DNA of 64,000 nucleotides from Gnetum montanum (GCA_015680685.1 MNCI01005294.1:270416-334415), one strand, 5' to 3'. Positions 1 through 13,889 are shown, numbered from the stretch's first letter. The notes: generated by a model from the letters alone, not told the origin. Numbers and translations: made by a program.

Positions 1-3000
1 ATAATACTTTTGAAAAAATCCATCATAAGAGCATTAAATATCGCTATATGCCTTTAATTAAACAAGTTCAAAAGATCCCTCCTTTTTAAATTAAGGATAA
101 CTCTTAAATAGTTTAACTTCTTAGGTAGCTATTCCCATTTGAGTATCAAGATAAAAGCATTGATAATATTATCCTCAAAAATATTAACAAAATTCTCTAA
201 AAAATTAAATAAATCACTCATATGGACTAGAGGTCCTCCCAACCTATATGGTGAAGATATCCTCCATAGCTTCCTCTCTAGTAATGAAAGCCATCAAATG
301 ATTATTATCTTATTCACCTACCACTTTGTATGAATAAGAATTAATAAGTTAGAGGATGAGGCTTTTTTAGGTCTAGAACTAATCCGTAGTAAAATATATT
401 TTATTAAAATTAGAATAAAGATCATCTTTCATCTTAAATATGTAGATCTAACCTGCCACTTTTATGAAACTGAAATTGAAATTAAAAATTTTTATTTACA
501 TTCACTAAGAGTTATTGGAATTATCAAACTAGTTTTAGAATTCCTTTTATAAATTTAGTAGCCATAAAGAAGAATCTAGTGTTTTTATATCCTCATCTTT
601 AAAGCAATGCACTCAAGATTACTTTTTAAAGTATAGTTCCTTATTATGCAAAATGGTTTGCAAATTTCTAAGAGTCTCAAATATCATCATTAGTAATATC
701 AAAAACCTCTTCTTGCTAGGCCTTTATGTGTTGAGAAAATTATAAATGCTCATCATTAAAGTATTTCAAGAAATATTTATTATACATAGGCCTTTCCCTA
801 ATACAGTGTTTTACTTTATAAAGAGAGATTTTTATGAAATCCCTTGTGTGGGTACTAGAATAATAAGATTTCAAGCCATTTAGGATTTCTTTCTTAAGCC
901 ATGATTTTTGGAGCCAAGATCACATCAATTATAAGGGAGTGGATCCCCTCCTCTACTAGTCAAAGTAGAGAAGTATTAATTGATGAAGTTGAAAAGGGGA
1001 AATTAAAATTGAGTCATAAGCATAAAAATTAACTATACCTTGTCAATCCTTAAGATTACACTATCAAAACTATGTCTCTTGCTGCTCAAATGCACTTGCA
1101 ACCATGAATTTTGGACTCTAATGATGATATGCATAAACTAATGTATCCAAATTAGCTTAATGAATTTTTTTCTTAATTCTATAAAACTACATGATATTTT
1201 TTAGTAAGAAATACAAGAGGATTTAATTAGTACATGGACTAGGAAATAATATAGAAAATTTCATCATAATAAATGTTTTTTTTAGTCACATCCATCAAAT
1301 TTAGCAAGAGCAACGTTTAGTTTTAGTTGTTATAACTTTTATCCTAATATATTAGTAACACTCTTGATTTTTTCAATAAGAAGTACAATTATTTGAATAC
1401 TGACATCTATTTTCTAACTTCAATTTATTATGAGAAGATTATATATATTAATTAGAATGATTTTATTTATTATAACATTTATAATTGGAATTATATTTTT
1501 CCCATTCATTTATATGTGATCTTAGAGTTCTTACCTCTTGTTATCTATTTTCAATTTTGTTATTAAAGTACAAATAGTTTTGTGGCTTTTGTTTTTCCAA
1601 ATCTCTTAGTTTCAAAAGTTATGTGTTCTTGCTTTGGACTCCATATATCCTCACAACTTTTAAGATTTTTCTCCAACTATAAGTTTGATAGTAAAATAAA
1701 TAGAAAATTGGATAAGCAATTTATTTAAAGTTTTATTTCTTAAATTTCACTAAGTTGAAATATTTTTCTTTCAATGTAATTTCATGATTTACATATTTGC
1801 CAAAGTCCTTGATCAATAAGAATAAGCTAAAGTTTTTGTTTTCCAAGTATGATTGTATGGTGCAATGTTTTTACTGAGTTTATATAATGATCCACTTTTC
1901 ATATATTTTGATCTAGTTTTTATGAATGTTCTTTAATTTACGACAATGATGTGTGAATTTAATCTAACATGTTTTTCTTCAACAAAATCAATTCAAGATA
2001 GATAACATCTCATATAATAAATTAAAACAAGGCAATAATGATTTTGAATTCAATGAATTTGAGGAGGTTTTTGAAGTTGATTATAAGGACGTAGTGTATG
2101 CAAGACTAAATTGCAAGGCTCTCCAACTACAAGAAAGAAGTATCACTTTTCGCAATAAAAAAATATAGAAGAGGTTTAATGTCTTAGAGGGGAAATGAAT
2201 TATCTATTAAAGGATTTATCTAAGAAAGTGAAAAAAAGTTATGAGTTATATTTTTGCATTATTTTGATTAATTTTAAATTGTTTTTTTCAATTATATAAA
2301 GCATAAAATAGGAACTTATCACTTTTAAAAATTTAATTTTCAAGAAGCATCTATATCACAAATTTTAATAGTTATGTCATTAACCATACTTTATTACATA
2401 TTCATGTTGAATATAGAATGTTATAAGTTAAATAAAAATTTACTGATTTACAGATTTATCTTTCAGGTTTTATCTAAAAAATAAACAAAGTTATAGTGAG
2501 TTGGAAATGTTTAAATTATTTTATTTTAAATTACTTAAATAAAGTCTTATTATTTCAAATATGTAACTTAAATGAATTAATGACTCAGTCAATGGTATCA
2601 ATAATGAATGCATCTAATTTAAAGTCAAAATTTATTTTATTTTATTTTTGGCTAATTAATTTATATTTATATGTCCTCCATTATTTAATTATATATGTCA
2701 TTTAACTTTGAATAATATATAACTTTAAAATAATATGGTCGAGAGATCGTATGAATTATTGTGTTACCATTCAAATCACATTGTTGCTAAAGGAAGAATT
2801 CATAATACAAATCCTTCAATTTATGTACACAACACACTTTTGCCTCTATATTTCTTTAGTATTATTATGCATGTGATTTATGATGTAAAGTTTTAATTAT
2901 TAGTTGAAACAAGTTTTACATAAAGAATAGAGGATCTGGGAGTTGGAGGTTATATAGCATGGCCTAAACAATTTGACAGATAAAGATAAATATGCTTATG

Positions 3001-5254
3001 TGACTGTTTTCATAGCTCATTTTTTTATTTTATGAAAATAAACATTATATTTATGAATAATATTAATAACTATAAAATTTATTTTTTTCTTTTCTTATTT
3101 ATTTTATAATTAATATATTCTACAGAATTCGTTAGCCATTGTAATTTTTTATGTTATATTAAAATTTTCTTTTTATTTATTTTAAATTTATGATGTTTTA
3201 AAAGTCATATGAATCTTTTATTTTGCATTTAGTCATGGAAAATTTTTTTTAACAATTTATATTTTGATTTAATTAATTTTATAAAATTGATTTGAAATTG
3301 TTCTTTATAACCCTTGGAATAAAAAATTATTAAAAATTGTTTATTTTGGCCAAGAGGCCAATTACTAGTCATCCAAGAGATTCCTTCTCTACCATGCTAA
3401 AATAATTTAATGATGAGGGAAGCTTTCTTGGTTATGTTTTTATTATCATAATGCTCGAATAAGAGATGAACTTTTTCATGGGAATTATTATTTCCATTAG
3501 TCCAACTACTTTATAACCTAGGCTTTATGCTTGGAAAATCAATTCTTAAGGAATCAATTTTATATTTTTTAATTTCAAAAATATAAAAAAATTTCTCTTC
3601 CAAATAATAGATATATATCATAAATATATAGCTAAACTATTGTATTGTGTTATCTCTCATGTTTTTATATGTTTTTAATAATTATTTTAAGTGTTTCAAA
3701 ATATTTTAAATTAAAATTTTAATTTTTAATTAAAAGAAAAATCTATGCATGTTGCTTTTGGTAGATTGTAAAAAATAAATATGAATTCTTATTATTAATT
3801 ACATATATTTATTGTTTCTAGTTTGATATTAATAATATACATATTTTGTTATTTTATTAGATTATCTAAAAGGTTAACAACAAATATCTTTTGTTGTTCA
3901 TATTAAGTAGTATTTGTTCTTTAAATTCTAATATTAATGATAAATGTTTTCATTGTTTATTTTCATTAACTCTAACACTAATGATCAGTGTCTTTAGTTC
4001 TTCATGTTATGGATAGCAATAATAATCTGTTACTTTGAGATGCATAAAAAATGAGTATTGCTCATTAAAAATCTTATTGTAAAAAGCCTATTCTTTTTGT
4101 TGAGAGGTCAACTACCAATCATAGATCAATAATACTAATTGAAATTTTCATCCATAATGCTCCAAGAAAGCCTATCAGTAATGCTAACTAGTATTTTTAT
4201 CCAAATCAGAAGTTAGAAATAAAGGCAAATAAGACTCTAAATAAGTGAAATCCAAGCTTTTTCATAAAATCTACAACATAATCAAAGCTTTCAAGAATAT
4301 CTTTATATATGGTTAGTTTTTTCCATTTTTGCAGTATATATCTATGCCCAAAAAAACTATACAACAAAGTATATATGTTATGCTTTTTATTTCTATGATG
4401 TTAATGATTTCTCTACTAAATAATTTTCTATACATGCATGTAGAAGATTTGATAACAATATAAATCTTTTGTTAGATCATCACCTAGAACCATAAGGCTT
4501 ATTCCACTAAGTGAGATTTTCGAAGGACTGGTAGATGAGTGAAAGCCTATTCTCTTCAAGTAGCTACATCCAAGCTCAAGCCTAGGTCTTTGACTTAACA
4601 AATAAGCATCTTATCATCACTCCAAATGATAGTCCCTAGTGTTGATATTTCCTTATAAGAATAGAAAAGATTCTCTTAGCCAAATTATAGATATATATTA
4701 TAAATATATAAATAAGCTATTTTATGATAATATTTATCAAAATTAAATAATAAAAAATTATTGTTATTTTAGGCAAATAAAATGACACTATTTTTAATAA
4801 TTTAATAAAAATAATGCTCTGATTTACATTAATTATGACCCATTATTTATAGGTATAAAGAATAAGTACAACATATTATTAAAGCATGTTTTTTGTGTTG
4901 TGCAATATTCTAGTCCTTGATCCCCCTCAATTTGACCTTTCCTTCTAACTTTATCTTTTCAAGTCTAATCATTTCATTGTAGACATGCTTTGCCAATGGC
5001 ACAAAAATAACGTAGATATTTCTATCTATTACATCTTCCATTCCTTCTCTAACTGTGAAATGTAATATATGGATAGGAAAAAATATTTCTTAGGCCTTGT
5101 CTTTTTCCTAATGAAGACATTATCTATTAGGGCCAAAGGCTCATATGATATTTTGATATAACATTTTACAATCTATCGTCACCAATCCCTATGACAATAA
5201 CTACATGAAAAAATGAAAAATTCTCCCTACTAAGTTTAACTTATCCTACCTTAT
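1..5254. other. AT-rich sequence with no recognisable gene
   Basis: Very AT-rich DNA with short, unconvincing open frames on both strands. A stretch at about 2028-2164 (+) reads without a stop for some 45 codons and is rich in acidic residues, but I do not recognise it and it could be chance. I see no LTR pair, primer site or RNA gene. Probably ancient decayed repeat sequence; that is an inference from composition and context only. Confidence 0.5.
3587..3641. repeat. Dispersed direct repeat, partner at 4665-4721
   Basis: About 55 bases around the core ATAGATATATAT recur at 4665-4721 in the same orientation with only scattered differences. The separation is about 1.08 kb. The repeat may be the residue of an old LTR pair or a local duplication; outside this core the similarity is weak. 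Confidence 0.4.
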
Positions 5255-5945
5255 CCAATACTCTATCAAGGGCCAAGCCATAGTGGACCTTCTTACATCA
5301 ACCCTAGTATCAAAACCCTCTTTAATGACCATTCATCCTTCTTTTAAGGATCCAAGTGAGAAAAATATAACTTCTCTTCCAAATATAATGTTAACATACC
5401 AAAACTTTGATTCATAGTTGTACTTCGATGGTGCTCACATAGGTCAAGGTTCTAGTATGGCTTATGTTTTTCATTTCTAAGGTATGGATTTTGTTTATCA
5501 AACATATAAGTTTAATTTTTTATGCACCAATAACGTAACAAAATAGAAGGGTCTTAATTGATGTTGTCTCCTAGTACTCCAATTAGGAATTAAGAGGCTT
5601 TTCATCTATGATGTCTTTTAGTTATTCATACACTAAGTTAATCGCAAATATGATTGTAAGGCCAAGCATCTACATCCTTACCTTGATTTAGCCAAGAATC
5701 GTAACTCTCAATTTGATGAATGCCTACTAATGCATATTCATCATATAGAAAACATGCTTGCAAACATATTAGCCACTTTTTCTTTGCTTGCTAATGCTAT
5801 TTTTGTTAAGAATCATATACTAAGTTAATCGCAAATATGCTTGTAAGACCAAGCATCTACATCCTTATCTTGATTTAGCCAAGAATCTTAACTCTTAATT
5901 TGATGAGTGCTTGCTGATGCATATTCATCATAAATTCTACAACAT
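5255..5945 (+). pseudogene. Ty3/gypsy (Tat-type) pol fragment: RT/RNase H linker and second RNase H domain
   Basis: In frame from about 5261 the sequence reads the linker motif SIKGQAIVDLL, then YFDGAH (first catalytic Asp of an RNase H), then, after frame changes, a CTNNVT motif, the strand GIKRLFIYD, the segment KAKHLHPYLDLAK and a closing ENMLANILATFS. This order matches the additional RNase H domain that Tat-lineage plant Ty3/gypsy elements carry between the RT-linked RNase H and integrase, and it resembles the copy at 61621-62100. There are several stops and frame shifts, and the second half is duplicated. RT and integrase are not recognisable on either side. The domain assignment is solid; the lineage is an inference. 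Confidence 0.7.
5629..5931 (+). repeat. Tandem duplication inside the RNase H fragment
   Basis: The segment 5629-5746, beginning CTAAGTTAATCGCAAATATG, recurs at about 5814-5931 with few differences. The two copies are about 185 bases apart and both encode the same part of the RNase H domain (KAKHLHPYLDLAK region), so coding sequence was duplicated after the element lost function. Confidence 0.75.
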
Positions 5946-8379
5946 TAAAGATAGTCTTGGTAATCAAGATGAAGAATCTTTCAAACTTTTGTAGATGACA
6001 CTAATGCTAACATAAGCTTCAACATTAGTGTTACCATACTCACATCACTACCCCCTTTCTACAAGTGGATAGGTTCAACATTTGGCAACATTCCCTAGGT
6101 CTACAAGCTACTTGGCATCTAATATGCATCATTATAGCTCATTTTGACATTAATTTGGATATCTTAGAGGCTTGAGAGTTTAACTTGTGATAATGTTGAA
6201 AAAAAATCTAACTCCTAGCCAACATTGATGTTAACATTATGTTGACACTAGCATTAACACTTGTGGGACCCACATCTTGCAATCCTTTACTTGTATGCTA
6301 CACATTTGACATCATCTCCTACCTCCACTAGCTTCTCAATGTCCTCACAACACATTTCAACATTAATTTGGCCATCAAAGATGGTCCTTGGGACTTGGAA
6401 CTACAACTTGACTAAAACCAAGAAAAGGTTTCTATCTTTTAGTGCCAATGATGCTAATTTTTGTGTCATCAATCTCATGCCCAACATCACCTAGTCTAGA
6501 TGGTCAAACTTGCTAAAAAATAACTTCAAACAAACTTCATGTTAACTTCACTTAATATAGGGTTGAATTTGATAACCTTAATTCTATAAATATGGGAAAA
6601 AATCTCAAATTGCAGGATAATTTTCTTGAGATATATAGTCCTTTTTAAGATTTTGAGAGATCAAGGGCATAGTGTTAAACATCCCAGCAGCCTCCATATG
6701 CTTCATGTCCACTATGAGCACAATTCATTGTCCAAGTCTCCAATAGCCTTAGTAGTGATGCTAATGTAGCATTAGCATCAATTATGTAGTTCTTCCATCT
6801 ATGTATAAGCTTAGAACTTTTCAAAATGATTATCAACCTCTAGAGCTAGAAGTGTTTTTGCTCTACATTAGTTCTAGGACACTCATTCAAAATAGTCCTA
6901 TTTTGGCTCTAGTTTGAATTTGGATAGCATCTACAATGTTTTCATTCACATACCCATACATCAAGTTTAATTCCACCCTATAAACCCACATTTTTCTCAC
7001 AAATTAGGTTTTCATTTTAAGTTTTATTTCACTTATTTTTTTCACCATGACTTATAGTTTAGCCCTCCATAGTATGAAAATAGTTATATTTTAGTAATAA
7101 AACATTTTCTTTGTTTGAAAAAGGAATCAAAACCCTTTTTCCCATATCATAGCCTTAGGTATTTTAACTATTTTACTCGTTTATTTTTATTTCTATCCTT
7201 AAATTATATTTTATTTCTCATAGTTCATCTTGCATAGTTTTATTTTCAGCAAGTAAACTTAGTCAATTCTACTACTTAAACCCATCATTTGTACCATTTC
7301 ACTATTTTTTATAGTTCATGTGTAGTAGGCTATGTCCATATTTGATTCGATATTTGTACACTATCATATCATTATTATTGTCTTAGCAAAGATTATTATA
7401 CATTAAAGAATGCTTTTGAATACCAATTGACTACTTGGATAGTTTATCAATAGAGGTGTTCTTATAAGATTAAGATAAAATAGTTTTGTAGGAATACTCA
7501 CCATGACTCAATATCCACTCATGGTATATTTTTTAATAATCCCATAATTTGTGATCTCTTCATGAGTAATTTGAAGTACTAAGGAGACCAAAATTTTTAC
7601 CATGACCTAACCATGACTTGTGGCCAGCTTATGATATTCTCAAAGCTAATTTTTTCTCTATATCAAGAAGACCACAACTAGTAATGGCCTCATCACATTA
7701 TAGCATGACTTAACCATGATTCATGATATGCCACCATAATTTCTAATAAGATAGCATAGTTTATGATTTTATAAACTACAACTAATTTGTAACTTGTAGT
7801 GACCAAAAGCAAGTACAAGTAAGCTAAAATTTCTACAACAGCTAGATCAAAGAAATCTTATTTCATTGTCATCTCTAATAATATGAATAAGTGTAGTGGA
7901 AGAATTTGACATCCATGTATGAAGAGTAACTTGGTATGAGAATTGACAAATATCCATGGATATTGGTTATGGGCATGATAGTAATAAAAGATGAGCGATA
8001 GAAGCTTGATATAGATGATGATGGATCATGCATGATGAGGTGCATGTTAATTGATGACATCACATGACATCAAGAATAGAAGAAAAACTCCAAAATAATA
8101 TGTGTATGAGGAAACAGATTGATGATTGGTTCTAAGAATGTGTATTTGTTATTCTTTGATGTTATGCCTCTATTACATCAATGTCATGTCATGGTCAAAT
8201 TTAAATTAAACTTACAAATTTACAATGAGATCTAATATTTCTATAGTAGATCTATTTGAAATTACATGCAATGCCACTAGATTTTGTAGGTGATCCTTTA
8301 AGTGGATCCACAACTTCTTTATTATTCTACAAGTTACCTAATGATTTATATGAATCTATTACTTAGGAAATTTCTAGAA
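5946..8379. other. No recognisable gene; local inverted repeats
   Basis: About 2.4 kb without a convincing coding region. It contains many short repeats of words such as GCTAACATTA and CATGACTTA and one perfect hairpin at 6757-6779 (10-bp stem, 3-base loop). The open frame at 6261-6494 (+) has no family resemblance that I can see. Confidence 0.45.
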
Positions 8380-8960
8380 GGTATGTTTTCATGTAAATTA
8401 TGGGTTATTTACCTCTTTTCTTAAGTTTTTTGAATCATTTAATTTTGGTTTGAAAATATTGAGAATTGAATTTTATTCATGCATATTGTCTATTAAACTC
8501 TTTTTTTGTTGGTAAATTTGTTGATTCAACAATGGGTTCTAAGGCCCTTGATATTGGTGTTTTTAATCATGATCATTCCTTATTAATTATCCAAAAGTAA
8601 ACTTCTTCTTTTAATCTATCATCTCCTAAATTTTAAAGGGTTCATGTTTTGTTGAATTGTCAAATCTTTCAATGATTTTTGAAAAATTTGAAAGGAATAT
8701 TATCTCTCAAATTAGGGCAATAAAGCATTTTGAAATCCTATCTACAACTAGTGATTTTTCTAGTATTCAATATATCATTGAGATGGATTTTAATTTTCTT
8801 AAATAAGAAATTTTTTTGTGTGCATATGTAATTAATTATGAAGAAAATTATTTATTATAATCTTGCAAATTTATATAATTATTGTCATTAAGAAGGTCAT
8901 ATGTTTGATTCATGTCCTTTTATGCTACAAAGAAAAGATATACAAGTGCATCGATAGTAA
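8380..8960 (+). pseudogene. LINE ORF1-like remnant with zinc knuckle
   Basis: A decayed + strand frame ends in a CCHC zinc-knuckle pattern at 8874-8915, read as Y-x2-C-x4-H-x4-C with the sequence YCH, stop, EGHMFDSCP. The first Cys is now Tyr (TAT) and a stop interrupts the knuckle. Upstream, about 8395-8455 resembles the tryptophan- and proline-rich block that precedes the knuckle in plant LINE ORF1 / DUF4283-type proteins, which bind RNA. Frames shift between blocks. A retrotransposon gag knuckle is the main alternative. No endonuclease or RT follows. Confidence 0.35.
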
Positions 8961-10009
8961 GCTACTAGAAAAACTACTAAGGTAATTTTTACAAATGTTA
9001 TAGATCTTGCTAAGGCTTTCTTTTACAAATGTTGTAGATACTACAATGATTTATTTTGCTGATGTTTCAACCATTAGTCAATTCTTTTCTTTTACTATTG
9101 TTCAACGAAATGTATCCAAGAGGAAGGTTCCAGTTAAATGAATTTCAATGAATTATTTGATGGCTAAGAGAAAATAAATATTTATTTCTAAGGTTTCAAA
9201 AAAACTTGTTTATGATTTAGATCATTTTAAAATGGTTCTTTATAATAATAAAAAATTAAGAAAATCTATATATTGGCAATTACATGGCATATATTTAGAA
9301 AAGACAACATGTTCAAGATATTTTAACTCCTAATAATTCATTTTTAACTATTGGTAAAGATATGAAGATAATATCTATCGATAATGTTGATTCTATTGAT
9401 AGGGCAGAGGCCTCCTTCTCCACCACCTAATGTTAATCTTTTCATAGAATATCTAATTTTCTACTATAGATAAAAGGTTTTTCAAGATTTGTTATAAGAA
9501 TGAAAATCTGAAAAGGTGTTCCAAAATCATTGGACCTTTCCTTTTTATTAATTTGGCATTCCTCTTTTATACTATAAATTTTTATTTTTTAATATATTTA
9601 TTTTTTAAAGGTCTAGCAAGAAAATTCGACATTCAATTTAGTTCAACACAAGCACATGCCTTGTAGATATGCTACTAACAAGTATTTCAACTTAAAAAGT
9701 TGACTATGATAATGTAGCTGAAAAAACTTAAATTAGTCTAGGTATTTATTAGATGATAAAAAATCAATAATCCATAGTTATAATTCATTACATTTTTCCA
9801 TGGCATGTCCATGTAACCCATACATGCATTACAAATCAATAATGATGGCTTAGCCTACAATTTCAAAATATGTGTGCTTCTAAGAGTAGTTTCATAGAAG
9901 TGCATTTTTTTGTGGATTGTAGCTTGATGGCTAAAAATTAGTTTAGGATTTATAGCTAAATCTTGAATAATTAGTGGTTTAAATCTTGAATCAATTTGCT
10001 CCTACTTAT
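8961..10009. other. No recognisable gene
   Basis: AT-rich sequence between the zinc-knuckle remnant and the left LTR of element 1. Short fragments around 9040-9160 look faintly coding on the + strand, and may be more of the same LINE-like remnant, but I cannot assign them. Confidence 0.4.
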
Positions 10010-10959
10010 TGCATGGAGTAAATTCATTCCTTGAGATTTCAACTTCAAACCACTAAATCGAGATAATATAATAGACACTCAACATTGCTAGAAATTAAGA
10101 AACCTATCTATCTATAATTAATTAATATAGAATATTATAATACAATGGATTCAACAATCCAAGGATCCAAACATACTCTCACATACTCATACCATTGTAG
10201 AGTTTAAGGCTCTGCAATCTCACAAGCTTAACCTTAATGTAAGGCTCAACCTCAAAATTAGATCTATCACACATATATCTAAGATCTCAACTCACAAGTA
10301 AGGTAGAAGAATACATAGTTCAATACTCCACATAATTGAACTTGAAGCTAAAATCACATATGTACTACCCTAATGTGCTCTATCCCCTACACAAGCTTTA
10401 CATAAGCTCTTCTTCCTTCTTGCTTACTTACTTCTCTTTTGTCCTCTCTTCCTTTATTCCATCCATGGATAAAAAAATTATTATAAAGGCCTAGAACATT
10501 AGGAATATTTTATAAATATTTAAGAGGTTTTCCATTTGGATCTTATATTTCCTAGATATTTTCCATAGAAATTTCCATGTTGACACTTCATTAAGCAAAA
10601 CATGAAGTCTCTTGGCCTTCCCAAACATCTTTTTATTAATTTGGAATTCCATTGATATGTTTCACATGTGGATGAGACATCTCCGCTAAGGAAAAGATGT
10701 CTCCATAATGTTCAATATGTCTTTCTAGTGTTAAAGATGTCTCCCTGGCATCTAAGATATCACCTCATTTACAAGACATGTCCTTTAACATGACTGCAAT
10801 TTAGCCAAGATTTCTCCTCTAAATCCAAGACATCTCTTGTTAAACCTTAATTCTCATCCAATATGTTTCATGAACTTCCAAGATGTCTTTCTAGAGCAAA
10901 CACCTTCAAAAAACACTTGTTGGAAAAAGCACAAGGAAATCGAGAGAGGTGTCCCTACA
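10010..10959 (-). repeat. 3' LTR of element 1
   Basis: Aligns along its length with 15689-16630; shared landmarks include CAATCCAAGGAT, TCTATCCCCTACACAAGCTT and GGAATCGAGAGAG near the outer end. On the + strand it starts TGCATGG and ends CCCTACA. On the - strand a TTTATAAT box lies at about 10480. The U3 part (about 10660-10890) carries a series of AGATGTCT/AGACATCT palindromes. The two LTRs differ at many positions, mostly transitions, so the insertion is old. Confidence 0.85.
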
Positions 10960-10999
10960 CTAGGTCTCCCACAATTCAAAAAGGAAACTTAAGTGAACA

Positions 11000-12330
11000 A
11001 TGGAGTAGCGGTATAAATGATTCCCCACTTAACAAGTTTGATCTTGTGAATCCATACAACATCATCAATAGATTGGTCCTTCAAATGGATGGAGTACTTA
11101 TTCCTCTTCACTCCTCAAAAACTTGAAGCTTCTCTCCACTTGAGTATGATAGTATTTCTCTCCCTTGAAGTTTTTGACTACTCAATATCTCCATTCAATT
11201 CATTGATGCTACTTTTTATGGTATCATCATTAGTGGGTCCATGGCAGTATACAAGATTTGTAACATTAAAAAAAATTACATAGCAACATTGTTAGATAAC
11301 TTAATATTAAAAGAATTATCATTAATTTTACACTTGATTATGAAAGGACCCATCTTCTTGACTTTCAACATAGAGAAGTTAACATCTCTTAACTTCTTTT
11401 TCTTCAAGTTCACCCATAACAAGTCACCAACAGTAAAATTTAACTTCTTGTTGACCTCATTCCTCTTGATAACTCTCTCTTAAGCCTTCTGCTCAAGATT
11501 AGATTTTACTTGTGCATGGAGATCCCTTATCTCTTGCACAAAATAAACACTCAATTGAGGTTCTCCCTTAAATCTCTTCAAACTTTTCACCATATTTGGA
11601 AGAAACTCATAATTCACCTCAAATTTGATTTTTCCAATAGCAAAATGAAAGGAATTTTTATAATAAAATTTAGCATGACATCACAAATTTCTCCATCTAT
11701 TGGACTAGTCATCAAACAAACAACTCAAAATGTTTAATTAGGATTTATTCATCACTTTTATATAGCCATTAAATTATCAATGATAAGCACTAGAAACATT
11801 CAAATTTGTCTCAAAAATCTTCCAAATGGATCTCTAAAAATGACATGTGAACTTGGAGTCTCTATCACTAATAATATTCAAAGGAATTCCATGCAGCTTC
11901 ACAACATGCTAAAAAATAAATTTATCACATGAGAAGCATCACTCACCTTCTTACATGGAATGAAATGTACCATCTTGGAGAACCTATCTTCAATAAAAAA
12001 ATTATATCATTCCCACTTTTTTTCATTAGAACACCACTCATAAAGTCCATTGACACACTTTTCCATGGACCTTTGAAAATTAGAAAAGTCATATAGTGTC
12101 CATTCATACATTTACCTCCTTTGAACCTCTAACATGTTAAGCACTCCTTCACAAATATGGAAACTTTAGATGTCATCTCTAGCCAAAAATAGTATCTAGA
12201 AATAAATTTCAATGTCCTATCCTTGCTAGTATAACCTTCCATGACACTACAATGATTTACAAACCAAAGTTTCTTTCTAAAATCATAATTAGGAATACAT
12301 ACCTTCCATTTCTTCAATTATTTTTCATCT
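11000..12330 (-). pseudogene. Element 1 integrase with chromodomain remnant
   Basis: Integrase inserts the cDNA into host chromatin. Going 5' to 3' on the - strand: a zinc-finger block at 12129-12317 ends in FVKECLTC, but the second His of the HHCC finger reads Tyr. The catalytic core follows, with SVSMDF (first Asp) near 12040 and IISDRDSKF (second Asp) near 11860, the latter followed by a stop. A GPY/F-like block occurs near 11330-11450 (LKKKKLRD, then KKMGPF). The last recognisable part, about 11020-11105, reads LKDQSIDDVVWI, typical of the C-terminal half of a chromodomain that directs insertion to particular chromatin. Stops and frameshifts throughout make it non-functional. Confidence 0.8.
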
Positions 12331-12548
12331 TGAATATGATAGTTCCTCCATTTATCTATCCTATTCATCAATGGTTCCTTGAGCCTCCTTCACACCTAAT
12401 AAAAATTACAATCATTCTTAAAAAAATTAACAAAACCATGCACACCTTCCACACGAGGTCTACTTAAATTCACCACATGCACTTTAGACAATGCATCCAC
12501 CACCACATTTAGTTTTTCACTTTTTTATTTCAACATAAAGTTGTACTC

Positions 12549-13640
12549 TTAAAATTGTCTAATCCTGTTCATGTGCTTTGCATTAAACTTCTTATGAGAA
12601 TTAAGGATTTGTAGATCGTTTTCATCTATCATCAATGTGAACTTCCTAGGCAACAAGTAATGTCTCCACTGCTTGATTTCTTGAAGAATACCATATAACT
12701 CCTTCTTTGAAAAGAAAGTAATAGGCCTAACTTCTTGTGAAAGTACCTCATCAATTGAAAGTCCATTTGAATCCACCTTCACCTAAAAATATTTTGAAAA
12801 TCTAGAATTCCAATCACTAGTTCAATGGTGATTTTTTATTTTAATAAGTCAAATCTCCTTTGAGTTTCAATATCTCACTAAAAATATTTATTTTTCTTCA
12901 ACAATGTAAACATGCACCAATAAATGCCACTAAAAGTTTTAATGAACCTTCTATAGAAACCTTCTAAACCAAGAAATAATTTTACCTCACCAACATTTTT
13001 ATGAGTTGGCCAATTTCTAATTACCTTTACCTTGGTAGCCTTCATTTGAATTTAGTTTCTAGAAATCACATGTTCCAAATATGCAATTTTACTCTTACAG
13101 AAATGAGTTTTCTTCACATTAATCATTAGATGTGCCTCCTCTAATTTCAGACACACATTCTTCAAGTGATCCAAGTGCTCCTCCTCATTAGAGCTATATA
13201 GAAAAATGTCATCAAATAAGACAATGTAATACTTACAAAATAGGTCTTTGAGAACATCATACATCAATCACATGAATGTAGCAAGTGCATTTGTAAGCCC
13301 AAATGGCATCACAAACTACTCAAAAAATCCATAATGTCTTGAAAGCAATCTTTCATTCATCACTAGGCATGATTCTAATTTGATGGTGTCCACTCTTCAA
13401 ATCCATTTTGCTAAAAATTTCAACATTAGTAATAATATTAAGAATATCATTCATTCTTTTAATATAAAATCTATGCCTTACTGTTATCCTATTCATTACC
13501 CTGGAACCAATGCACATCCTCCATTCATCACTATCCTTCTTTTGCACTAGCACTACTAGAACTGGACAAGGTATCATGGATTCTCTTATGAAGCCATTTC
13601 CAATTAACTTCTCTACTTGTCTTTGATTTTTAGCTCACTA
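12549..13640 (-). pseudogene. Element 1 reverse transcriptase and RNase H
   Basis: The - strand carries RT in pieces. 13353-13577 holds the fingers and palm (WRMCIGSRVMNRITV, KMDLKSGHHQIRI). 13052-13267 holds the catalytic box as VLFDDIFLYS, with both Asp residues kept but Tyr replaced by Leu. RNase H follows at 12549-12782, with VDSNGLSIDEVLSQ, RPITFFSKK and ELYGILQEIKQWRHYLLP. Together these copy the RNA into DNA and remove the RNA. Several in-frame stops and a break between the two RT blocks show the gene is dead. Family assignment is secure from motif order. Confidence 0.88.
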
Positions 13641-13889
13641 ATTCCATTCCAACCAATAAGATCTTTTATTTAAAATCATAGCATTAGGGATAAAGTCAAT
13701 TTGATGTTGTACATTCCTCATTTGTGGCAATCCATCCAATTCCCACTTGACCACCTTGAAAAAATTCTTCTTCAAGCCTTAGCAAACCTATTGAAAGTTC
13801 AATTTGCACATCATCATGGTTATGAGAAACTATTGTTATAAAAACAAAACCAAAATCAATTTTATCATGTTCCTTCATGTATTTCCTCT

